DNA of 64,000 nt from Botryotinia globosa (lineage: Eukaryota; Ascomycota; Leotiomycetes; Helotiales; Sclerotiniaceae): contig RCSZ01000018.1 of assembly GCA_014898425.1 (NCBI GenBank), positions 620,001 to 684,000 on the forward strand, read 5' to 3'. The notes below the pieces were generated by a model that was not told the origin of the DNA, searched no databases, and was given only the letters and a program-made list of their open reading frames with translations. A program made the position numbers and the translations under genes. How positions within the stretch are numbered: position 1 is the first letter of the stretch; the number at the start of each line of letters is the position of its first letter. Of this stretch, positions 35,018 to 44,701 are shown piece after piece.

Positions 35018-37483
35018 TCAAGACCTCCATGTTTTCTCATTCAACCAATTCGAATTACCAAATTTTCTCTGTGTCTCTTCCCAGTCCCTGTTAAATTGCT
35101 CAATCGATCTTCCATTCAAAATTCTCTTCTGGTCCTCAGAACTAGTCTGGTTTATGCCGAATGCCTGTTTAGACGTGAATTGTACTATTATCATCAATTT
35201 ATAATGATCAGACATATCCATATCTTCTACCTTTGCATTATTTCCACATCCGTTGTTTTTCTCTGTCCAGCCCTTTATTTGGCCCCATTGCTCCCGAAGA
35301 TACCAAAAGAATCTTACGTCTCGCGCTCGTTCTTGCCACTCTTCCCACATTTGTCTCTTCTTGGTTAATCTAATACTCTTTCTTTCGGCTGGTGTCGCAT
35401 TCCAGTTGACATCCAAGTCGTCGCTACTGGGACACAATACGGGTTTAGGCTCAGGCCTAGAATTACCTGCTTGAAAGAAAATAGGTTTTCCGTACAAGTC
35501 TATATATCCAGTTGGTATAGTCGATAGCTCGGGGGCTGACTGTGTTGGCGCTTGTTTGAGTTCCTCAACCCTTGTTAATGATTTACGAGTAAGAATCTCG
35601 TGATAAAGTCTCGGAACCCAGACTTGTGTGTAGAACCAGCTTGCAGAACCCATCACATCATGTCTGCATGAAAGTTAGGTGCTAGCCTCCTCGTGCTAGG
35701 GGTAACGTGTACTTGCATTTCTGGTAAATCTTTTTCATAGTGGTGAATCCCTATCTGGGGAAGATCAACCCAGGTATTACCTGGAAGGATGCAGATCCTT
35801 ATTCCTGAGCCGGGCTTCGTACGGATGAAACATACGTTACTAGGGATCTCCATTGGTGTCTGAGCGACAAATCGTTCTCTAGGGGATGGACTGCCCAGAG
35901 TGGATGAGCTAGCGTGAAGGAAAGGACTAATGGGAGTCGATGGAGTCGATAAGTAGGATCGATTTCGCTGAATGGATCCCATGGATGGAGTGGATGTATT
36001 TGATGGATTTTTGGTGACAAAAGGGTCTGTAAGCATCTTCTCATCCACAAAAGAAACATAGTTCATACTTGGAGAGTACATTATAGCTTTTGCCGGTTCA
36101 GAATGACTCTTTGATAATATTTTGTTATCTGCAGATACCAGTGGCCCGTGATCGTCATCAACACTTGAAACTGTTTGATGACCTTCGCTCGCGGGGACAA
36201 ACACCGGCGCATAAGGTGAAAGAGGACGGACTCGTGTGGAGGGTATTGAAAGACTAGCATTCGAGTTTCTAGGCCCTTGGGAAGGAGACAAAGAAAGAGA
36301 ACCTTCATCATTTACTGGAATACTAGGAGAGTATTCCGAACAAATATTAAAATATTCCGGATCAATGAGGTTACCTCCAGAGTCCAGAGGAGCAGGATGC
36401 TCTACGTCATCGAGCTCGAAGAGGTTCGGATCCTGAAGAACAGTGTCCAAGTCCGTAGTATCGATCGGATTCACTTCCTTAGAGACGCATTGGTTTCCAT
36501 CAATTCCATCATTTGTTTGACCCTCTCTCTTGCTTTGGTCTAGCTCAAACGGGATAGGGCTCGAAGGAAACGAATTTGTGGTCCGAGGCGGCATAAGAAT
36601 CTTGGGGGCTGGAGGAGGAAGGTTGGTATACCAAGCGCATCCTCCTTGTAGGATATATTTCCCTAAAACAACCTTTTGCAGATTAGTATAAGAAACACGG
36701 GTCTGGAGAATAAGAAATGTTACACACAAGATAGAGCATAAAAACTTCTTCGTCTCCCTGAGGCTGCACATGTTCTGAAGGTGCACTTATACTCTCCACA
36801 GTTCTTAGCTTGATCTCACGAGCTATCGAAATCAACTGAGAACTTAGCTCAGAGACTGATATCCTGTACTGTGGAGTATAACCACCATTAGAGTTTAGAC
36901 GCCCCAAGCCCAGTCCGTTATCGAACCCCCCCTGAACCTGCTTAGAATCTGTGCTATATGCTGCAATGGGGCAAAATGTTCTTGAACTACCATTGACCCA
37001 TTGATGTAGTTGGTGTGGTGTCGGATCATTGGCTATTGTGGCTCGAGGCGGAGATCGGCTAGCATTCACTCTAGGTTGTGGGAACCGAGCATTGAAGTTT
37101 GATTGTGGTTGGAGAGCTTCAGGCCACCGCTGAGAACTCCATTCACTTTCTTCCACGGGAAAAAGTATATTTGCGTTCGGATTATGGCTTTCTTGCCTTG
37201 GATAGTATGACGCTGAGTCGTTAGATTCCACCGGTTGACCTCCATGCGGCCCATTAGCTGTCATAGGTGAAGGTTGATTCCGACCATTTTCTATGATAGG
37301 ATGAACCTGATTCGAGACACATTCTGATATAGGATTAATTCCCATAGGCTGCGGGGAGTTTGGTCCAGTGTTTGTATAGTGCTGGTGACTCTGGAAGTTG
37401 AGATTTGCAGGGTAGTTTAACATTGGGTTTTTGTTGCCTAGACCCTGTCCAGAGTTCTCTTGAAATGGAGGAGGCATACTCAT
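35018..37483 (-). CDS. Unrecognised, mostly disordered protein; frame break near the 3' end
   Basis: Exon 1, 37483-36728, starts MSMPPPFQENSGQ and is rich in Asn, Pro, Ser and Gln. A 55-bp intron with TACTAAT branch leads to exon 2 (from 36672), which is also Ser/Pro-rich with DTVLQDPNLFELDD. Then a 49-nt unit GTACAC..CTAAC..CATGCAG (about 35718-35670) looks like an intron, but splicing it puts a TGA immediately after. The next open frame (35656-35018) reads as real protein (SWFYTQVWVPRLYHEIL; KRQMWEEWQERARDVRFFW) yet is out of register by one base; unspliced, exon 2 instead ends HADMM at 35654. So the true gene either ends near 35660, or uses a splice I did not find, or carries an indel. No family is recognised. 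The start is the first ATG after the in-frame upstream region lacking protein-like composition. Confidence 0.55.
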
Positions 37484-38028
37484 GTATTTTGCAAATATAT
37501 ATATTGTATGTGATAATAACCAAAAATTGGGATATTTAGATACGTGCAATGAGATCGATGATATAATATGATGTGATGTTGATGGAAAAATGAGAGAAAA
37601 TATTTCTTTTTGAGATTTAGGGTAAGTTGAGCGTTTAATATGGAGAAGGTACGACTTCCGGGGAACTTCAGAGGAGGCAGAGAGTAGGAGCGATTGGGAA
37701 GACAGAAAGATGTAGCCATCATTTCGGGAAGTCACAAACGTGATTTGTATGCTTGTTTTATGTGATTAATTTAGAGAATAAATATGTGTACTTTAAAGAC
37801 GGTGGAAGAGCAAAGGATCAAACCTCTAAGCTTTTTCTCAAACATAAACTGTGCTTGCTCAATCGAAATAGCGAGTGGTTGGGCATTTCAATTTACGTGC
37901 TATCAACGCGTCTCTTCAATAAAACTCCAGGCCCCGTTCAATTCTGAATCGATAAAGAACAAGACAAGATCTGAGCAATCGAAATGTTAACGTACGTCAA
38001 GCAGTTTGGAGGTGCTTGGATTTTGGCA

Positions 38029-38643
38029 TTAAGAAAAGTAGCTAGCCTGTAGCCAGCTATCATTCCATGTTTTCATACATAATGGATAGGCCCAGATTTT
38101 TGACTTTACTTTTCCGCCAAATTTTCCTCCTGCATGTGGTGAATGAACCATTTTATCTAAAGAGGTGAGATGGACGTTTTGTGATTTGGGACTTGATCGT
38201 GGTACAAGAAACCGCACGTCAACAGACTCGCTTATTCGATATTCGAGATGGGGAGATGTAGACAATAGATCTAGTTTGTCTGAATTATTCAGCCTGGAAA
38301 GGATTTATCTTGGATTGTATTTTTCTTCCTCAGATTCGAGCGTTTGTATGGAGTGAGGATTAGCGGCACTATATTGCGATGGTGATCTCTTTGGAGAAGG
38401 GGAAGCCATAAGGACATGGTACTGATCTGAAAAGTTTCGGCTGCAAATCACTTCAGTATTTCAACATTAAGTAGCCAAGAAATTCTCCTACCGACTGTTT
38501 GTCTCTTTTCTCTGTTGTTCATCAAACATTTTACTAATCATCGATAGCTGATATGTCCGTGTACCTCTCTTTTCGCTCACTATCCACGCTTGTCCGTCAC
38601 TTCCAGATCTTGTATTAATTGTAGTATTGAAGTCATTGCTTGG
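38029..38643 (-). pseudogene. Broken small gene with an in-frame TAA
   Basis: The minus strand reads as protein from about 38643: SGSDGQAWIVSEKRGTRTY, then LSMISKMFDEQQRKETNS. A 51-bp intron (38491-38441, GTAGGA..TTTGCAG) joins in frame to RNFSDQYHVLMASPSPKRS and onward to KYNPR. There TAA (38307-38305) interrupts, but the same frame then continues as credible protein for 92 codons (ILSRLNNSDKLDLL; GGKFGGKVKSKIWAYP) to a stop at 38029. Further upstream the coding look continues in a different frame. This pattern (one stop, matching frames on both sides, a good intron) suggests a decayed gene; CAA to TAA is one simple explanation. No family recognised. An intact reading of only 57 aa from ATG 38529 is the alternative. 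Confidence 0.5.
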
Positions 38644-39261
38644 CTAGCCCTAGTTTCTGTTTTTGTTTCTCCTGTTTTGCTACAACCTTCACCTTTGGTT
38701 TTCGTAGCGTCGGTCACCAATGAAAACTTGGTAGATCACTATTGGTGGCTGTAAATTCTGCTGGGTTCGGTTTGAAGATGGCTACTTGATGCAGGTTACT
38801 CGATATTTGTTACTATATTCAAGCATTGGGATCGGTATTGGGTAATAAAAGTCCCACGTGGTTCCAGAACTGTCGCGTAGTATTTTTTGATTTTACATTA
38901 TTATTCTCTCCAATAATCAAATTCTTTAAAATACTCTGGAGTTCCTGTGAATCTCTGCTTTCCATTTAACTTCCACTACTCAATTCCCGATCATATAATA
39001 TTAGCTCTCTCGGCGCACCCAGCAATGAAGCTCCAATATTCTAAATCCATTCGACTCTATCTTTCAATAATCCCTATCAATCGAAACAGTATTCGGGCCA
39101 TTAAATTATTTCTCCCCGTCCCCAGATCTTGACAATTACCTGGAAAATGCGAAGCTTGTGCCCAGACACAACAATCAGAGCTTGTGCAAGCTATCACCAA
39201 ACATTCCACCATTCAATTTGATATTTCCGAAGACATCTCAAGGGATCCGATCGAATACCAT

Positions 39262-40074
39262 CTATGTTGTGGTAATCTTATCCTCCTCCTCCTCATCCTC
39301 ATCATCCTCATCCTCATCATCCTCATCCTCATCATCAGCATCCTCATCATCTTCATCCTCATCCTCATCTTCACCCTCATCTTCATCTTCACCCTCATCT
39401 TCATCCTCATCTTCATCCTCATCTTCATCCTCATCTTCATCCTCATCTTCATCCTCATCTTCATCCTCATCTTCATCCTCATCTTCATCCTCATCTTCAT
39501 CCTCATCTTCATCCTCATCTTCATCCTCATCATCATCATCACCAACAGCATCCATAAAAGAAGCAAAATTTTCAATGGAAAATCCACCCATAAAAGCTTG
39601 GTACTCGTGCTCCTCTTCCGCCTTTCTTGTTTCCCTCTTTGCTTTATTCCTATCCTCTTCTATTTCCGCCTGCTCTAACTCATGGAAAGGAATGATGATT
39701 AACTCCGCTTCCATCTCCTCGTTACTTTTGAACTCATGATAACCTAACTCATTCCAAGTCACAACACCCTCGTAGATCACATCATTTTCCTGCTCGAGGA
39801 AGAATTTGTCCCCTTCTTGTATATCAGGGAAACGGCGACCAAATCTTACGAGCTTCAAGTTTTCCCTACGGATAAATCGATCGACCGATACACAGAAAAT
39901 ACCAAAAATGGATGTGAAGATGATCAACCCACTTGCGAGCCCATACATGAATATCGCGATGGGAAATGTACCCGGTATCTGTCCGTCTCCATCTCCGACT
40001 GCGTCTGCGATATCGAAAATAGGCTCGTTAAGAGGACCAAATTGTATCTGGGGAGGATTGAATAGCGCAGGCAT
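39262..40074 (-). CDS. Orphan single-span membrane protein with a long Asp/Glu repeat tail
   Basis: 270-aa intronless protein. Residues 1-36 are a short hydrophilic head; a hydrophobic segment PIAIFMYGLASGLIIFTSIF marks a membrane span at about 38-62; then a basic patch (FIRRENLKLVRFGRRF) and a compact region with EGVVTWNELGYHEF. From about residue 178 almost every residue is Asp or Glu (DEDEDEDE units, with GEDEDEGE inserts) for about 80 residues, ending EEEDKITTT. The DNA is a TCATCC/TCATCT tandem repeat, so length probably varies between strains. The opposite strand is open too (polyserine), a by-product of the repeat. Family not recognised; start is the first ATG. It heads a run of orphan membrane proteins (41100, 42245, 44702). 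Confidence 0.75.
   Translation of the reverse strand: MPALFNPPQIQFGPLNEPIFDIADAVGDGDGQIPGTFPIAIFMYGLASGLIIFTSIFGIFCVSVDRFIRRENLKLVRFGRRFPDIQEGDKFFLEQENDVIYEGVVTWNELGYHEFKSNEEMEAELIIIPFHELEQAEIEEDRNKAKRETRKAEEEHEYQAFMGGFSIENFASFMDAVGDDDDEDEDEDEDEDEDEDEDEDEDEDEDEDEDEDEDEDEDEDEDEDEDEGEDEDEGEDEDEDEDDEDADDEDEDDEDEDDEDEEEEDKITTT
39281..39541. repeat. TCATCC/TCATCT tandem microsatellite
   Basis: About 260 bp of tcctcatcttca and tcctcatcatcc units, a compound trinucleotide/hexanucleotide repeat. It encodes the acidic tail of the minus-strand gene. All three plus-strand frames are open through it. Confidence 0.95.
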
Positions 40075-41099
40075 TGTTATGATTTTTTTGGACTTATTAT
40101 TCTTCGTTCATTAGAATAGAATGATGGATCTTTTGGGAAGTCGAGAAGTTTAGGTGCAGACATGGCGCATTTTATACGTGATATTTAGTGAAAACTATCC
40201 ATGATTCATTGTTTCTGACAAAAATCCTAGTTCAGAGCTTGGTAATTGGTCTATGTAGATCTACGACGTAAACGTGCTTTAAACATCGTTGAGAATGACA
40301 TTTAGCACCGGAGTCTTCCCATAAGCGGATGGTATTCATGAAGAAATGTTGTCATTGGAAGCAAAATTTTCGCGATTAAAGAATTCAAGAATAAAGCCAC
40401 ACTAATTACACTTCCAAAACTCTTGACGCTGAAAATTCTGATATTAGTGCTGAATGGACGTCCCGATTAAGGAATTCAAGAATAAAGCCACACTAATTAC
40501 ACTTCCAAAACTCTTGACGCTGAAAATTCTGATATTAGTGCTGAATGGACGTCAAAATTTGACTTTCTCGGGTAAATTTACTGAGATTTGCAAAGCTAAA
40601 TTACCCGAGTATAATTCAATCATGCGAGACTTGGTTTCGAATCCATTGGTATCATATCAATCATTCTAAAGTCTGGAGCTATCATCTGAAAAGAAGTGAC
40701 GAAAGTGAGTACAAGTGTAAGATGACACGATAAACTATTTTGGTAGATCAATTCTAAGAATCTTGAGACTCCCATCTAAAGAGTAGTCAGGACAACCTGT
40801 AATGTCTCCAACAACAATATATTCCTATCTTTCATTATAGAGCACGATTTAGACGCAAGACCCCAAGATTGGGGTCAGTGAAATGGTGTAATTATTCAAC
40901 TCTGTTTAATTCTGAAAATGAGATTCTCTAACATATCAGACATTGAAACCGGAAGACATTTTTCCAAAATTTAATGACACCAAACCTTTTCCTCCCACGA
41001 CCTTTTGTCAAAATCCTGTTTTTCACATAATGTTGATTCGGGACCGCAAAAACTCTATCCAATCTCTCCATTATCCCCCAAAGACCCAATTCTCTATAT
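40075..41099. other. Intergenic region with a 91-bp tandem duplication
   Basis: About 1 kb between two minus-strand orphan genes. Apart from the duplication at 40372-40553 I see no structure; the open frame near 40454 arises from it. Confidence 0.45.
40372..40553. repeat. Tandem duplication, two copies of a 91-bp unit
   Basis: The segment from gcgattaaagaattcaag to tgaatggacgtc (40372-40462) is repeated immediately (40463-40553) with only two differences visible near the start (a/g after cgattaa, g/c before it). Such near-identity means a recent duplication. Confidence 0.92.
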
Positions 41100-41549
41100 T
41101 TAGTAAGGGCCTGACGACACCTTGGTCATCTCTTTAGATGCTGCTGTACTTTCCCAAACATCATCAGTCTCATGTCTCGGCATCTGTGTTATCGTTCCGT
41201 AATTCGGCAATCCATCGCTGCCGAAGAATTCCTCTCCCCATTTTTTGACATCCAAAAGTGGGCTTCTCGCTGCCTCATCATCTAGAATGAAATATATACT
41301 AGTCGGTTCCGACGTCGGTCTCTTCTCGCTTACTGCCAACCAGCCATGTTTCCAATCCTGTATTGCTTCATAAATGGAGACCATGAGTATCGCAGTCCAC
41401 GTGGTAATGATAAATATCATAAATATAATCCCTAATGGGGCGAAGAAGCCATATATGATCGTTTCCATGACTGTGAGCTCAACTTGTGTAATATCAGCGG
41501 CATCTTTGATATGCCCTGTAATCCCGATAGTATTTGGTAATGGTGACAT
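41100..41549 (-). CDS. Orphan small membrane protein
   Basis: 149 aa from the first ATG (41549) without introns. It has a short extracellular or lumenal head (MSPLPNTIGITGHIKDAADI), one strong hydrophobic segment at about 31-58 (FFAPLGIIFMIFIITTWTAI), then a hydrophilic tail with SPLLDVKKWGEEFF and an end rich in Thr/Ser. No family recognised. The layout (head, one span, charged tail) resembles the neighbour at 39262. The leader upstream is short and AT-rich. Confidence 0.6.
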   Translation of the reverse strand: MSPLPNTIGITGHIKDAADITQVELTVMETIIYGFFAPLGIIFMIFIITTWTAILMVSIYEAIQDWKHGWLAVSEKRPTSEPTSIYFILDDEAARSPLLDVKKWGEEFFGSDGLPNYGTITQMPRHETDDVWESTAASKEMTKVSSGPY

Positions 41550-42244
41550 TCTGAAACTCGAGCTTTTCAATGATTAGACTTTTTCATCATTTGGATAGGG
41601 GAAATACTTACGAAGTTGGATGATTGAGGATTGATTAATTGCCTTGAAGATGAAGTGATTCAAAATTACGATTCTGATGGGGATCAAAAAAGTCATCATC
41701 CAAAGAGAAAGAATTTTCACTGGTGCTAACTTCTAGTATAGGGCACCATTGGTCAAGTATAGTTTTTTTTGCACTCGTGTGTGATATAAAAAATGACGTG
41801 TAATCATAATGAAGTCAAATTGGGCTTTCTAGTCGAGTATTTGTGCAATTTTGGCAGTAATCTCGAATTTCCACCTCACATCTCAAAGACTCTCAATTGC
41901 CAAATATTTCTACGATATTCAAGTACAGGGAAATCTTAGGACTTGCCGTTGTTTCTCATCAGAGTGAGAATTGCGGAAACTACATCTCTCAATGTGCAAG
42001 TCAATCATGGGGCACTTGGGATTTTTGGGACCTCAGGCTAATTAGCTCCAGATCAATCATCGAAAATGACACGATTTTTCAATAATCCTTATCACATACT
42101 GGCTATAGTATTGAAATTGTGATTAATTCTAGTGGTAGATATGAGACCGATGGAAATGATGATTACAAGATCTGCTTTTTACTACAGATTAGCTCAAAGC
42201 CAGTAGTATGAAATAGAGTATGATAGCTGGTCAAAAATTTCAAA
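41550..42244. other. Divergent promoter region between two orphan membrane genes
   Basis: About 690 bp separating the minus gene at 41100 and the plus gene at 42245. No coding exon or repeat is recognised. Confidence 0.45.
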
Positions 42245-43162
42245 ATGACTACTTTAGAAGATAATCTCTCGCCCACCCAGCAACAGGGTTAGTACATGTA
42301 GTTAGACCAATTAATCACATGAGGAAACTTAGCCTTGCTCATGGTTACTGGACATCGAAAAGTCAAATCATTCTTCACTCTTGCAGAATCTCAAGGTCTC
42401 CATCTCATCTTCAAACAATTTTCTTCAACAGCCATGTCCCAACAAGAGAATGAGAGTTTTGATGAAATTTTCTACAGAGAATTACTTTTATTAATTGGTC
42501 ATTTTTATGATATGTCATACCTATACTTTGTACTTTGGTGGATACTTTATGAATTCATCCAGTACATCTATTACCGATTAAAAGGTTGGAAAGGCTGTCA
42601 TCAATTTCGATTATCTTTGGTATTCTTATATTGCTTCGGTATCTTTTTACAGAACGTCTACTCAATTTTCATTTGGGGATTTTATAGAGGATTCTTAGAC
42701 GGAGCCATCCGTACCACTGCAATCATTGTATTCATTCTCGAATGTCTTATTCATTTCGAATTTTTGAAAGACGTCTACGAACAAAACTTGTATGTTTTAA
42801 TGGAATTTTCCGAATGGCCCCCTGCATTTGTGCCTGGCTATGAGCATGCCAGCGTTCAAATACGTCTAGCTCGCGAGCTCAAAGAAGAGTTGAGATGCCA
42901 GGAGTTTGAAAAAAGACTAGCGAGAGTTTGTACCAGATTGGGTGGTAAAATGGACTCTGAATTTATCGAAGCTTGGATAGCCCGGGATCGTCAAGTCATC
43001 GAAAACATATATTTGAGGAAAGTCCATGCTGGATTGGAGATTTCAGTTGCCGAAGATATTGAAAATGAGGCATTGTGGACATATGGTGAGGCTTTAAGAC
43101 TTCGACAGCTCCGTCTGACTGCACTCGAGAATCTCGAGAATTATGGAATGATCATGGAATGA
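42245..43162 (+). CDS. Orphan multi-span membrane protein
   Basis: Two exons, 42245-42287 and 42333-43162, joined by a short 45-bp intron (GTTAGT..ACTTAG), give 290 aa starting MTTLEDNLSPTQQQ. If the intron is wrong, translation could start at ATG 42341 or 42434. Hydrophobic segments lie at about residues 63-92 (YFVLWWILYEFIQYIYY), 106-133 (LVFLYCFGIFLQNVYSIFIW) and 139-158 (TTAIIVFILECLIHF). The remaining 130 residues are helical and charged (ARELKEELRCQEFEKRLARV; ALRLRQLRLTALENLENYG), perhaps a coiled coil. No family recognised. Divergent from the orphan at 41100. Confidence 0.68.
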
Positions 43163-44295
43163 GCTACTGAATTTCCGGAGAGCGTTACTGTAACAGTGCC
43201 GAAAAGCTTTTACACACTATGATTATACCTTGAAATGATGGTGGGAATCTATCCAAAGGTCAGATACTTTCATATCTCTATCGGAATATATCACTGACAT
43301 CCATTAGACTATCTTATGAATGTAGAGTCATCAAGCGATTTCTGCGGCTTTCAAAATGAAAAATTGTTGGACCATATATCCTCAAGCATAAGATCTTGCT
43401 TACGATCATATGTGCCCGATGGGTTGATTGTTGGGTCTAGAATTTCTCAAGGTATGTTGAGACCCCTCACTTAATACAAAAGAATGAATATGGTATTATA
43501 AAAGGCTTCTCTTACCAAAAATAGGCAGAGTGTTGGATTGATCTCTACAAATTTTCCCTTGGCTCTCAGAACACAAGCGCGCGGTTCTTATTTCCATTAA
43601 ACATCAGTACCAATGTATCAAATATATTCTCGAATCATATGTGCGTCCTTTCCGTTTCAAGTCGGGGTTTCGGAGTTGGGCTTGTGGACTTGAGATTTGA
43701 GTTTCTCGATTTTTTTCCTTGGAATCTTTGGGCTGGAAATCTTTTCGGAATCAGAGAAGTTTAACAGTGGTTGTCATGGTACATGGAGAGAAAGCCGGAA
43801 TTTAGATCGGCAGAAGTCTCTTTTCAAGAATTCAGTTTCTTATCATTATATCTGGGTGACCGGATTGGAGCGTCACCAGGAGGTGTCGGATATCAGGCGT
43901 ATTAGATTCGCTGGGGGAGTTGTATTGAGAACCCACAATAATAAAAATTCAGCATTCAAACGTGTGAAAAACTAGACTTTGCCAGCCATAATCCGGCAAT
44001 GAAATTCCGATCGAAAATTTCAATGACCGCATATACAAAAGCCAATTCCCAATGGTAATATCTAGCCTAACGTTCTAAAACGAATCACGTGATATCGTTC
44101 AATCTAGCGTCGCTTCAACAGCACTCACTCCAAAACTAAAGGGGGGCTAAGCGAAGATAGTCTGACTTTTACCCACAATTCTTCCCCAGTTTACCGATCA
44201 AAAAGATTTAAGTTATGAACTAAGCCTGACAAGCTTCTAATGTAATTATTCCAACCACTGAAATTCTGATATGGACTTCGATTGTCATCATTACA
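43163..44295. other. Intergenic region
   Basis: About 1.1 kb. An open frame near 43697 has no recognisable content. A CACGTG word lies near 44087 (aatcacgtgatat). Nothing else supported. Confidence 0.4.
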
Positions 44296-44679
44296 ATGAC
44301 CTCAATTCTGACCAATAATAGTAGACGAGCAATGAATCTCGTCATTGACATTGTGCTTTACAGACACTGGCGCATGTCTAGAGCGAGATTTAGAAAACTA
44401 GTTCATCTAGATCCGCACATTGAAGCTTTAATTAAAAATAACTTGATGAACATGTATTTAACAATTCTTGCTCTCGAAAATATTCCCCTACACATCGCAC
44501 GAAAAAGCATCGCACAGAAAATTTTATCAGAGTATCCTGAACACTTCACGACATTATATTCATCTCATCGTATATTATATACTTACTTATTGTCATACAA
44601 CCATATCTCATATTTTCTGAACGGCTTAAGATCATCTATCCCGATTTCACCAAACCTTCATCATAGAAATACCATCTGA
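44296..44679 (+). CDS. Doubtful small ORF upstream of the 44702 gene
   Basis: 127 codons starting MTSILTNNSRRAMNLV, basic and rich in His, Ile and Leu, ending 22 bp before the next ATG in the same direction. The spacing is too small for two normal fungal genes, so it is either a long upstream ORF in the leader or chance. No family or splice signal supports it. Confidence 0.25.
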   Translation: MTSILTNNSRRAMNLVIDIVLYRHWRMSRARFRKLVHLDPHIEALIKNNLMNMYLTILALENIPLHIARKSIAQKILSEYPEHFTTLYSSHRILYTYLLSYNHISYFLNGLRSSIPISPNLHHRNTI

Positions 44680-44701
44680 ACACCACCTCAACATCATTAA
44701 A

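Noticed and set aside
39158..39739. Plus-strand ORFs of polyserine and Ile/Leu through the microsatellite
   Set aside because: They arise only because the TCATCC/TCATCT repeat has no stops in any frame; the minus-strand frame has non-repeat protein sequence on the N-terminal side and a clear membrane span.
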